A stretch of 40,937 nt of DNA. Source: DATLAN01 sp035527455 (GTDB taxonomy: Bacteria > Planctomycetota > Planctomycetia > Pirellulales > Thermoguttaceae). Shown one piece after another: positions 18,801 through 25,879 of the stretch. The DNA is taken from positions 1 to 40,937 of the forward strand of contig DATLAN010000600.1 of NCBI GenBank assembly GCA_035527455.1. The letters run 5' to 3'. Numbering within the stretch: the first letter of the stretch is position 1; every line of letters begins with the position of its first letter. The notes under the pieces are model-generated. The model did not search any database. It saw only the letters and a list, made by a program, of their open reading frames with translations, and was not told where the DNA came from. The position numbers and the translations under genes are program-made.

Positions 18801-19319
18801 GAGGTGCCGGCCACGCTGCAAAGCATGGACCCCAACGTGCTGGCCCCCGACCCGCAGTTCCCCGACCGGTTCGTGGCCCGGTCGCTGGGCGGAACGGAGA
18901 TTCGGGCGACGTATCGCGGAAAAGACGCCTTTGCCAGCGTGTCGATCTCCGGGCGGCGGTTCGAGCAGGTCGAGGGAAAGCTGGATCCGGCCACCGACGA
19001 TTTCAGCGTGATCCTGGAGGTCCTGGCGGCGGCATCGGAAAATCCGTTAGAATATCGGGTTTCGGTCGCCGGGCAGCCGGGGACCGAAACGGGCTGGACC
19101 CCCGCGGTCCGTTCGCCGGACGGGTCTCAGCGAGCCACCTTCCACAGCCCCCGCATGCGGTACGGCCCGCCCAATTCGCTGTACAACCTGGTGATCGAGG
19201 CACGGGCCTCGGCCGGCGAGACTCCGCAGAGATACCCGTTCACGTTCCGGCTGAGACCGGAAATGGATATCATCAAGGGAGCCGATAACACACAACCGGG
19301 CCCCACGTTCTTTCCTTAG
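12828..19319 (+). CDS. Giant membrane-anchored Ig-like (BIG2-type) repeat protein with cytosolic zinc ribbon
   Basis: A 2163-aa protein. Residues 1-160 form a novel cytosolic domain. A zinc ribbon follows (C165, C170, C184, C187), then a basic stop (KKGRRKRK) and one membrane helix (about 206-224). The remaining 1900 residues are about 16-20 tandem beta-rich units with BIG2 features: openings such as SIVIEPNEVELGIGTTARL, a DGT or DPTGV turn, then a G-A-T-V strand (LAKGTATVKASY). The basic stretch before the helix places the N-terminus inside and the repeats outside. The ATG at 12828 has GGAG seven bases upstream. It is the first gene of a five-gene operon and ends 18 bp before the SrfC-like gene. 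BIG2 domains typically act in adhesion or as stalks; here the molecule could be the surface arm of the GTPase/ATPase machine. Function is inferred. Confidence 0.85.
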   Translation: MATRFMRIDLSDEARDFRPIALEPGVPMLDRSAANARILYRWLGGLVAEPVWEGESVDFYVRDDHGGRLEEAVCQPATAEDLDNLLQEDLATLKDRIEKAKPETPTERMVKKMVRRSFEELTEDPNRTDLDCYFFRYRDVQGRWRLVWCWGYQRVDQEPAPSVVCTDPECALLFVRRPGQSHKCPSCEASLSLRPVRKKGRRKRKALLALLLLLLLAGLYYWWTHPGRLIATPNTHTGPVGSRVEFNVTRAGLFSKEDVTHQVIGEVFDPGVARFDNATCSATFFGPGKTMIRFHLGEGVDPVDVVLTATMPTAPDSIVIEPNEVELGIGTTARLKLVGKYEDGTEIDLTDAAEWEPLYEGPVYARDGLLEGLAKGTATVKASYRADAQSEPLVASAEVTVREIAFTSLAVEVDPSEVGLDRSSALKIDAVTEQGERYSVLESSRLDTNVAPPYVASVEGRRLKGRQIGSGKLAVTFNEDLAGEGEFSVVATPGIDKLTVHPNPLKMAVGQIADLNILTPSRAPVRVASGDTSVVEVTKDNRLIGRAVGETQVTVSQAGQETPDPVTVTVASAEILSAAVDPPSIVVPVDDAVRVRLTAMVRLEGEEADRRIEIAPDGIACEQKPSPRYADFYPHTLELHGVMPTSPSSPPQSLALRFQNHRATAPVRVIVAPFRLALTPPGPVALPHGQQTRLSGWATYSGGRRVQVLNERLRFGSSAAADAKPGVELRGDRVAALQPDAGPLHVFGSYFNRNSKPVKFTSTAADPTVKLRLEVDRTIRLAGETGQVSLAASGSKGDVELVPELAKYQSSDADVLTIAEQTGAFRALIPGGVDVVGSHVAAQEPAQERLTVYEPSQASLVFEPEEVTVAVDEVVRLQLYLVVRDGGETKRALLVGPGVGYTMTEPNAVRFTPPTLVGLRPVGSFEISASYPYVSRIAKATVEVVDAAEPEAIRIVAAAGSASPGQVSLAPGQTVALRVEQQLAGSPDKWKEVRPGAVAWIDVPDELIWTPATEALRPTVTVPEGAAEEFELRAQYGGQQAIAVVAVKAQGPDPNEPGVEVRVVREGPGEYLLVGDQQRYTIVVEKNGVSEPASSVLWPDDFENPYVQWQAPVLLAKKPGYRQQLRAEVDGRVVLFSTTTYQPGEFQVPPPPKDRPLVVRILSDQTTPQDPVVRFPVGAIFNDFYVEAEYPDITRYLTKAEDLKQEATLTTPEPEQSAYVSGAEGRLVGLRPGRTRVFAEFEGVRSVQPLVVEVVDQVDVDQIRIAPSPVNLQPGESYALEIEGFKANRSIGVITSLGNVTWQSDNPAIAGMSGSTVTGLSAGQARVTARFAQIASPPADVHVGMIAEGLVADNPAIRIFVGQGIRIGTDLRIARGEDRNEMDVSRLCGVSPAFPEVVQYIPETQSLVGRSPGVSAVAFTLGDKLTNVMVEVVSPTGGVIDGMVQVEPSSSNLAKGQALPLRVFVVDPRTGARIDRTDSAVLASSDPAAVVIRGNLACALQPGAAEITATVQGAQQTGKAHVAVNNEPITDLVVEPPYARMSVRDVQRLRILGRAASGTYELFPQPELTITAAGQNPGAIRISGTNEIDAVAPGNAIAAVDFQQRLRRDVSVEVGDDVLADLRIEPAEATAHPGQPLRYRVTAMQGGRLRVLGPEHGVNLFVENPQVAQAIPGELSVVAREVGRTAVIARLGDRQAEAFLYVEPGTGGIVGPDVIVDGPGDRIFDLGHRGGTHGRRWDGTRWVTDEGIGYHGPDGVVVAPPGVGERLRFRPEVVRLDPNSPPTGFRVFEVLGDGSDGRDVTDDPGLEFQVPPTDSVVTVQRIDGRPVLQPTGQLGQSHVAARLGEMFATPMLVSVGDMPPGSVGGAGRLIVEPNPLVVWSGEVSPFGRVLLDPGGGQPLRPVDYRIAQVLDPTKVEAAGDQMLRGKEPGTTQVVVAVVDPTGIYDGVSATATVQVVSAGRIWIVPPTVSLEIGQQTPRLAVMTQGQDGLAYEVPATLQSMDPNVLAPDPQFPDRFVARSLGGTEIRATYRGKDAFASVSISGRRFEQVEGKLDPATDDFSVILEVLAAASENPLEYRVSVAGQPGTETGWTPAVRSPDGSQRATFHSPRMRYGPPNSLYNLVIEARASAGETPQRYPFTFRLRPEMDIIKGADNTQPGPTFFP

Positions 19320-19337
19320 TAAGACGGTATCAGTTTC

Positions 19338-21911
19338 ATGCCATTTCCAGACGAACGCGACCGCAATTTGATTCGCCATTCCGAGCAGGTGGAAAACCTG
19401 GCCACCGACCTGTGCGATTGGCTCTCGGAATTCAACCCCGCGCGAAAGGCCACGGACCTGCTGCCGATCGCCGAGAGCGACGAATTCGAGATGCTTCAGC
19501 TTCGCCGCCTGGCCAGCAGCCTTTATACGTCGGCCAAGGTGCCGGTGGCCGCGGCGGTGTACGGCCCTTCGCAGGTGGGCAAGAGCCTGCTGGTCGGCCA
19601 GGTGCTCAAGCCGCACAGCGAGGATTTCTGTCCCATCGGCGGGGACGAGACCCTCGGCGAGCCGGCCTACTACAAGCACCTCTCGTTCGACGACGACCTG
19701 AACCCGCAGTGCGGCTCGAACGAGGCCACCGCGTTGGTCACCCGGTTCACGACCAAGGACCGAATCGGGGCCGCCGTTTCGCCCGACTATCCCGTGATGG
19801 TCCGCGCGTTGACCCGGGTCGAGTGGTTGCGGGTGCTCGCCCGGGGCTTCCACGTCGAGTGCAAGACGCCCGAGAAAAGCTGGACGCAATCGGAGTTGGA
19901 AGAGCTGTTCGAGGACCTCGCCCACGATTACCGCGGCGATCAGGTCGACCGCAAGTGGCGGATGGACCTGTTGGACGCGTTCTCGTACATGCGGAACGTC
20001 GACCGTCGCGGTTTTCGCGCGAAGGAGGCCATTCTCAACGGCCTGTTGAGCCGCTACGCACTGAGCGAAGAGGGCTACGTGGCCGCCGCGGCCGCGCTGT
20101 TCTGGGACAATTGGCAGTCGCTGACCAGCCTGTTCCTGAAGATCAACACGTTTCTCACCAGGATCAACCTCGGCGATCACGACCCGGCCATCTTCACCCA
20201 TTGGGCCGGCGTCCGTTTCCTGCTGGACAGCCAGCGGGCGAAGGTCCACGAGCGGCGGAACTCCAAGGTCTGGCAACGCGTCGCCTGGGCCGACATGCAC
20301 CTGGTCGAAAAGGAAAAGTACTACGTCCTGGAGTACCGTCCGGGAAGCGGCATGGGCAACGAAGAACTCGAGATCGTCCAGGCCGGCATGCTCGAACTGG
20401 TCATGCCCGTGCTCCCCCACCGCCTGAACGACGACTGGCGGAAAGTGGTCGAGCAGATGGACTTCCTCGACATCCCGGGCATGCGCGCCGGCCGGGCGGG
20501 GGCCGAAAAAGGAAAACGCGTCGACGCGGATACGCTCGAGGAGCAGATGGAGATCGTCAAGCGCGGCAAGGTGGCCTACCTGTTCGAACGCTACACCGAC
20601 GAACTCCAGATCCAAACCCTGTTGCTGCTCTCCCGCGGTGGAAATCTCGAGGTCGCCGCCCAGATGGTCCACCACGTGGATAAGTGGGGCAAGGCCCGAT
20701 ACGGCGAGAAGGTGTGGCCGCTGAGGGTTCGCGACGAAATCCCCGCCCTGTTCGTCGGCATGACCGGGATCGACGAAGAGTTCCGCAACCGCGAGGAATA
20801 CGCCGACAAGGGATTATACAACAACCGCCTGGACCAGGTGGTCGACGCCTTGAAGACCGTGATGAACGATTTCGGCGGACGCGGCAAGTCGTTCACCAAC
20901 GTCTATCCCATCCGCTATCCGGGCACCTGGGATACCAACAAGCAACAGCGCAAAGAGGGCGACCCGGAGAAATGGGAACGGGCCAAGAAGGCCTTTCTGG
21001 CGTCGGAAATGGTCCGGCAGTACATGCGGGCCCCCGAGGTTCGCTGGGACACCGCCATGCGGGACGACGACGGGGGACTGTCGCTGATCAGCGGGGGCAT
21101 CCGGGCGGTGACCACCGCCGAAGACAAGCAGAACCAGTTGCAGAAGAAGATCCAGGAAGTGAAGAACCGGCTGCTGCAACTCTCCCGCGACTGGGTCGTC
21201 GACCCGGACGCCAACGTCGACCGCGAGAAGCGCCTGGCCGCCGCCCGACGAGTCGTCGACTGGCTGCAGGCAAAGGAAGAGACGGTCTACTACCGGGTCC
21301 ACGCGTTGCAGGAGTCGCTTTGCATGGTCGACGGCGACGGACTGCAGATTTCCGATTGCATCGACACCCAGAGCCGCCGGCACGGCGACCCGTTGCCCCG
21401 CCAGGTCCGCAACTTCCTGCACGAGTGGGCGACCACGTCGGTTCCCAAGCGGTGGGAAGAGTTCTGCAGCGCGCACAAGGAAGGGGAGCCTTGGCTCGAT
21501 CCGAACGACCTGGGATCCTTCGCGCGCTATCTGCGCGATTACCTGCTGACGGAGAACGTGTTCGACAAGCTGCTCGACGAGCTTTCGCCGGTGGTCAACT
21601 TGAAGACCCGCGACGAGGCGGCCCGCCGCCGCGCCCGGCGCAAGTACACGCGCATCATCCTCAACGACTACGTGATGAATCCCGGCCCCGACCTGGCTCC
21701 CATCCAGCCCCCGGAAGGGGAAGGGGAAGGCGAAGGGCAAGAAGAAGAAGACGAGGGGAACGACTTCGACCGGTTCGGTTTGATGGGCTCGTTCGTCAAG
21801 CGGTGGACGGCTCGGCTACCCCTGGCGCTGGCCCTGGGAGCGGGCGAACACATCAAGCTCCCGCCGGGCAACAGCCAGTTGATCCACGTCCTCGAACCCT
21901 TCGAAAAGTAA
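19338..21911 (+). CDS. SrfC-like P-loop GTPase (putative virulence factor family)
   Basis: An 857-aa cytosolic protein with P-loop GPSQVGKS (residues 76-83), preceded by helices and the strand VPVAAAVY. A DIPG motif (about 378-381, in FLDIPGMRAG) fits the switch-II position of a GTPase, and VGMTGID (about 474-480) stands where NKxD is expected. The layout, P-loop and size match the SrfC-type putative bacterial virulence factor family, which occurs next to SrfB in Salmonella and many other bacteria; the function of that family is not established. The gene lies 18 bp after the Ig-repeat gene and 29 bp before the SrfB-like gene. The C-terminal region has an acidic Glu/Gly-rich linker (about 793-815) before a final segment. 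The protein has no membrane helix. The nucleotide specificity is inferred. Confidence 0.8.
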   Translation: MPFPDERDRNLIRHSEQVENLATDLCDWLSEFNPARKATDLLPIAESDEFEMLQLRRLASSLYTSAKVPVAAAVYGPSQVGKSLLVGQVLKPHSEDFCPIGGDETLGEPAYYKHLSFDDDLNPQCGSNEATALVTRFTTKDRIGAAVSPDYPVMVRALTRVEWLRVLARGFHVECKTPEKSWTQSELEELFEDLAHDYRGDQVDRKWRMDLLDAFSYMRNVDRRGFRAKEAILNGLLSRYALSEEGYVAAAAALFWDNWQSLTSLFLKINTFLTRINLGDHDPAIFTHWAGVRFLLDSQRAKVHERRNSKVWQRVAWADMHLVEKEKYYVLEYRPGSGMGNEELEIVQAGMLELVMPVLPHRLNDDWRKVVEQMDFLDIPGMRAGRAGAEKGKRVDADTLEEQMEIVKRGKVAYLFERYTDELQIQTLLLLSRGGNLEVAAQMVHHVDKWGKARYGEKVWPLRVRDEIPALFVGMTGIDEEFRNREEYADKGLYNNRLDQVVDALKTVMNDFGGRGKSFTNVYPIRYPGTWDTNKQQRKEGDPEKWERAKKAFLASEMVRQYMRAPEVRWDTAMRDDDGGLSLISGGIRAVTTAEDKQNQLQKKIQEVKNRLLQLSRDWVVDPDANVDREKRLAAARRVVDWLQAKEETVYYRVHALQESLCMVDGDGLQISDCIDTQSRRHGDPLPRQVRNFLHEWATTSVPKRWEEFCSAHKEGEPWLDPNDLGSFARYLRDYLLTENVFDKLLDELSPVVNLKTRDEAARRRARRKYTRIILNDYVMNPGPDLAPIQPPEGEGEGEGQEEEDEGNDFDRFGLMGSFVKRWTARLPLALALGAGEHIKLPPGNSQLIHVLEPFEK

Positions 21912-21929
21912 GATCCGAAAAGTAAGATC
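21902..21929 (+). repeat. 14-bp tandem duplication across a stop codon
   Basis: CGAAAAGTAAGATC is present twice in direct succession. The first copy contains the TAA stop of the SrfC-like gene, and the second duplicates it in the 29-bp gap before the SrfB-like gene. It looks like a recent slippage duplication and leaves the Shine-Dalgarno AGGAAA of the next gene intact. Confidence 0.6.
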
Positions 21930-21940
21930 AGGAAACCAGC

Positions 21941-24736
21941 ATGTACATATTGTTCGCAAACACGGGAGTGCAGATCGTCTGCGTTCCGTTGCGCGGGGGT
22001 AGCCGTTTCCAGACGGCGCAGATCGGCTACGGTTGGCAGCGATGCCTGTGCGGAACCGGCGCAGAAAACGAAACTCCCAGGCCCTACCCCTTCATCCAGT
22101 GGCAGGTTATCCAGTCGGGTACGACCAAGCTCTTCCTGGCCGTCGACACCACCTGCGGCAATCCGAATATCGGCTACTTCTGCGAGGCCGGCGCGCTGAC
22201 GAAGGATCACGTGATCCACCTCGGCGGGCTGCTCGACGTGCAGGGCAAATCGCTCAAGGGCATCACGCCCGTCGAGCTGTGCATCCGCCCGGCCACCGCC
22301 ACCGCCGGCGACGCGAAACACGTCCACATGGTGGTCGATTTCGGCAACAGCCGGACCGGCGTGCTGCTTCTGGAACTGGCCGGCGAGATCAGCCAGACCC
22401 CGCAGATGCTGCCCTTCGAACTGGTCAACCGCTATCACTTCGACGCCTGGGACGACGAGGGCCGCTTCGTCAGCATGCCCGACGCGCGGTGGTTCTCCTC
22501 CAAGACGCACTGGTGCAATTCCCCCTATCTCCCCCCGTTGACGCAGAAGAAGATCGAATACCACGCGGTCGACGACGGCGAGGGGAGCGGTTGGTTTCGC
22601 CGGGGAAAGAAGCGGCCCAGGCAGAGCAAGGTCGAAGTGGCCGTGGCGCCGCCGCTGTTCGACGACCTCTCCATGGTCCGGCTCGGCCGCGAGGCCGACG
22701 ACGTGATCCAGGTCATGCGGGCCGAGGGCGACATCCGCACCGGCCTGAGTTCGCCGAAGCGCTATCTCTGGGCCGACGACGCCAGTTGGCTCGAAGGCGC
22801 CAACTGGCACATGGCCGACCCGGCCGACCGCTGCCGCACGGGCACGTACGCGGCCACGCTCAAGGGGCCGTTCATGCGCTACGTACACGAGGACGACCGC
22901 GATTTCCTGCTCGAATCGGAGGAACCGGCGGAGCACGAGTTCGCCAGCGACACGCCGCTGAAGCCCCGCCACGCGCCCCGCTGCATGATGACCGCGGCCA
23001 TGTACGAACTGCTGACGCAGGCGTACAGCTACGTCAATTCGACGCCCTATCGCAGCGCCTCCGGCGAGGCCGGCCGCGCGCGGGAGATCCGTACGCTGAC
23101 CCTCAGCTATCCCAGCGGCATGATCCAGGAGGAACAGCGGCGGCTGGCCGCCCAGGTGCAGAAGGCCATCAACATCTTCGAGTTGACGTTGGGTAAGAAC
23201 CAGCACGTCAAGCCTCAACTGAATCTCAATATCGACGAAGCCAGCGCCGTTCACCTGACCTACATCTGGAGCGAAATGCGGATGCTCGGCCAGGACCCCC
23301 GGCTCTGGTTCTCCACCTTGCGTCAGGATCGCGGACAGAAGAAGCCCAAGGAAGACGACGAGCCGGAGCCGACGGCCGCCGTGCCCGCCGGACGCCGACG
23401 CGGCCGGCCCGGTTCGAACCGACCCGCCGCCGCCAGGCGCCGCGTAGGGGCCGACAAGGAGGAGTTCGGCGACGCCGAGAACGAGATCCGCATCGCCTGC
23501 ATCGACGTCGGCGGCGGCACGACCGATTTGATGATCGCCAAGTATCGCTTCGAGTCGAAGATCGACGACGCCATCCGCGGCGAAGTCATCCACCAGGACG
23601 GAATCTACCTCGGCGGCGATCAGCTCGTCAAACGACTGCTGGAGACGGTGATCGTCCCCGCGTTCGCCGACGCGCTGGGCCTGGAGGACGAGGACGTTCA
23701 GGTGCTCTTCGGGCCGGAAGTCCCCCGCAACCGCGAAATCCGCGCGCATCGGGTCCACTGGATCAACCGGCTCTTCGTCCCGCTGGCCCAGGCCTATCTC
23801 GACAACGCGGTCGACGACGTCAGCGACGAGCCGATTTCCCATACCGACCCCGAAATCGTCGATCCCGCGCTGGTCGAGTCGCTCCAGCAGGTCTGCGACA
23901 AGCTGCGCGGCCCGGGCTACTACAACGTCCAACAGGAGCTGGGGCTGCTGTTCGACCGAGCCGAGTTCGAGGGCGTGGTCCACGACGTGTTCGACGAGCT
24001 GCTGTTCGACTACTGCCAGCGCATCGTCGACCACGACACCGACGTCGTCCTGCTGGCCGGCCAGCCGTCGAAGCTCTCCTACATCCAGCAACTCGTGCAG
24101 ATGTACGTGCCGCTGGCCCCCTCGCGCATCGTGCCCATGCACAATCACTACGCGGGAAACTGGTATCCCTACCAGGACGAGAAAGGTCACAACCCGGGCG
24201 TGATCATCGATCCGAAGAGCCCGGTTGTGGTCGGCGCGGCCATCGAGTTCATGGCCCGGCACGGCATGCTCCCGCAGTTCAAGTTCGAGATGAAGGGGCG
24301 GATCTACGACAACTCGTACTACTGGGGCGTCATGACCGACGCCACTTCCGGCATCCGCAAGGAACGCATCCTCTTCCAACCGGTCGAAGACCAGGCCCGC
24401 GAAGAAATCACCGAGTTCACGACCAGTTCCCAACGCGTGTTGATCGGGCGGAAGCTCAGCGGCGGCGAAGACGCCCAGGCCACGCCCGTCTATCTGCTGA
24501 AAATGGACGTCGGCGACCGCATCGGGCCCACCGAGGTGGTGGTCAAGATCAAGCGGAAACACGCCGGCAAGGAGGAAGAGGAGACGCTCGACGTCGAATC
24601 GGTCACCGGCATGGTCGCCGGCGAAGACGCCCTGCTCGACGAGAACGTCACGTTCGGTTGGCGCACGCTGGCCGACGAACGCTACTACCTCGACACGGGC
24701 GGACTGGACAACATCGAAATCGGGCCGGCGCACTGA
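21941..24736 (+). CDS. SrfB-like actin/Hsp70-fold ATPase
   Basis: A 931-aa protein with two actin-superfamily phosphate motifs: VVDFGNSRTG (about 131-140) and IDVGGGTTD (about 521-529). An adenosine-type motif LLAGQPSKL lies near 703-711. An Arg/Pro/Gly-rich linker (about 478-505) stands just before the second phosphate motif, and an N-terminal extension of about 125 residues precedes the fold. This arrangement and length fit the SrfB virulence-factor family, an Hsp70/actin-like group of unknown function usually next to SrfC, as here. The start has AGGAAA seven bases upstream. It should bind and hydrolyse ATP in the cytosol. The following gene ends in a GrpE-like head, which would make sense as its nucleotide exchange partner. 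ATPase activity is predicted from motifs only. Confidence 0.8.
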   Translation: MYILFANTGVQIVCVPLRGGSRFQTAQIGYGWQRCLCGTGAENETPRPYPFIQWQVIQSGTTKLFLAVDTTCGNPNIGYFCEAGALTKDHVIHLGGLLDVQGKSLKGITPVELCIRPATATAGDAKHVHMVVDFGNSRTGVLLLELAGEISQTPQMLPFELVNRYHFDAWDDEGRFVSMPDARWFSSKTHWCNSPYLPPLTQKKIEYHAVDDGEGSGWFRRGKKRPRQSKVEVAVAPPLFDDLSMVRLGREADDVIQVMRAEGDIRTGLSSPKRYLWADDASWLEGANWHMADPADRCRTGTYAATLKGPFMRYVHEDDRDFLLESEEPAEHEFASDTPLKPRHAPRCMMTAAMYELLTQAYSYVNSTPYRSASGEAGRAREIRTLTLSYPSGMIQEEQRRLAAQVQKAINIFELTLGKNQHVKPQLNLNIDEASAVHLTYIWSEMRMLGQDPRLWFSTLRQDRGQKKPKEDDEPEPTAAVPAGRRRGRPGSNRPAAARRRVGADKEEFGDAENEIRIACIDVGGGTTDLMIAKYRFESKIDDAIRGEVIHQDGIYLGGDQLVKRLLETVIVPAFADALGLEDEDVQVLFGPEVPRNREIRAHRVHWINRLFVPLAQAYLDNAVDDVSDEPISHTDPEIVDPALVESLQQVCDKLRGPGYYNVQQELGLLFDRAEFEGVVHDVFDELLFDYCQRIVDHDTDVVLLAGQPSKLSYIQQLVQMYVPLAPSRIVPMHNHYAGNWYPYQDEKGHNPGVIIDPKSPVVVGAAIEFMARHGMLPQFKFEMKGRIYDNSYYWGVMTDATSGIRKERILFQPVEDQAREEITEFTTSSQRVLIGRKLSGGEDAQATPVYLLKMDVGDRIGPTEVVVKIKRKHAGKEEEETLDVESVTGMVAGEDALLDENVTFGWRTLADERYYLDTGGLDNIEIGPAH

Positions 24737-24771
24737 CGCCGGTTCCCCCAACGCGGTTCGGAGCTTCTACC

Positions 24772-25866
24772 ATGGCTTTATGGCCGGCAAAGAAGGACCA
24801 GGACGAAGACGCCGTCAAGATCGGAGTCCCCGATCTTCCCGAGGCAGCCGGCAACGATGCCAAGGCAGGAAAAAACGCCGGGCCAAACGACGCCGCCGAA
24901 CTGCACCAGTTGACCGATCGGCTCCGGCAGCTCAGGCAAATGCTCGAAGGGACCGGCGAGCAGGTCCTCCAGTACTTGATGCACCGGGACGCCAAGGCCG
25001 CCGCAACGGCGCCCGACGACGGCCGACTCGACGAACTCTCCCGGAAGATCGACGTGCTGGCCGGGAAACTCGACCGGCTCGGCACGGCCGCTCCGGCGCC
25101 GGCCGAGTCGTCCGGAGGCACGCCGCTACAGCCGACCCCTGCCGATGAAAACGCCCTGAAAACGGCCCTCGGCCCCGTGCAGGAGAAGCTTGGGCAAATC
25201 GACGTGAAACTACAGTCGCTTTCCGAACAGACGGCCGTCGCCGCCGGCAGCGCCGTCATGCCGATGCTCGGCGAAATCCGCGATGGCGTCTATCAGCAGG
25301 CCGGCGCGCTGGCCTGCGAGATCCGGCAGTTCCAGCAGCGCGTCGAGGCCGGCCTGCAACAGCTTGACGGCTTGCTGCGGCCGGAAGAGCCCGACCCGGC
25401 GGCCACCGGACCGGCCGGCAGTGCCGATTGGCAGCGAGTGATCCTCGGCCCCCATCTGGCCGGACGCCCCGAGCTGGACTTCCAACGCCAGCACCTGCTC
25501 AACGGCGTAATGGACGGAGAACCGGGCGCCTGTTCGCTGGCCGGACAGTTGCTCGTCTTCCAATCGGCCACCGCCGAGAAGATGCCTCCGCTGCTCAAAG
25601 AGATCGGCGAAGCCTACTACCGCTGGCAGCCCAAGACGCGGCCGGGATCCAACCCCATGGAGGAAGCGCTGGTCGGCTGGCTCAAAAGGAGCTGTGAAGA
25701 CGCGGGAATCTTCAATACGATCGAGTTGGTACACCCGGGCGAACGCTTCGATTCCACGCGTCATACGGCGAACGCTCGCGGTGTGGAAATCACGGAAGTC
25801 CACGGGTGGATCGTGCTTCGAGACAACGGCAAGGTCTATACCAAGGCCGGCGTCGCCGTGAAATAG
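24772..25866 (+). CDS. Coiled-coil protein with GrpE-like C-terminal head
   Basis: A 364-aa soluble protein. Residues 40-110 and 130-205 are long amphipathic helices likely to dimerise, with Ala/Pro linkers. A globular part follows (about 215-310). The last 50 residues include LVHPGERFDSTRH, ITEVHGWIVL and GKVYTKAGVAVK, which follow the order of the GrpE beta-domain (GE-FDP--H, then G-I-EV---GY, then G-VLR-A-V-V). GrpE is the nucleotide exchange factor of DnaK: a coiled-coil dimer with a beta head that opens the ATPase. Placed 35 bp after an Hsp70/actin-fold gene, this protein is plausibly the exchange factor of that ATPase. It is longer than ordinary GrpE (about 200 aa), and the similarity is limited to the head. 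No direct homology search was possible. Confidence 0.65.
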   Translation: MALWPAKKDQDEDAVKIGVPDLPEAAGNDAKAGKNAGPNDAAELHQLTDRLRQLRQMLEGTGEQVLQYLMHRDAKAAATAPDDGRLDELSRKIDVLAGKLDRLGTAAPAPAESSGGTPLQPTPADENALKTALGPVQEKLGQIDVKLQSLSEQTAVAAGSAVMPMLGEIRDGVYQQAGALACEIRQFQQRVEAGLQQLDGLLRPEEPDPAATGPAGSADWQRVILGPHLAGRPELDFQRQHLLNGVMDGEPGACSLAGQLLVFQSATAEKMPPLLKEIGEAYYRWQPKTRPGSNPMEEALVGWLKRSCEDAGIFNTIELVHPGERFDSTRHTANARGVEITEVHGWIVLRDNGKVYTKAGVAVK

Positions 25867-25879
25867 GAGTCCACCCACC

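Noticed and set aside
13401..18821. A 1806-codon open frame on the minus strand
   Set aside because: It is antisense to the Ig-repeat gene, with His/Arg/Asp-rich low-complexity composition expected from the reverse of GC-rich codons, and no recognisable domain. The plus-strand gene has a Shine-Dalgarno, a membrane helix and repeats.
21668..24751. A 1027-codon open frame on the minus strand
   Set aside because: It is opposite the SrfB-like gene, which has clear phosphate motifs. No family is recognisable in the minus frame.
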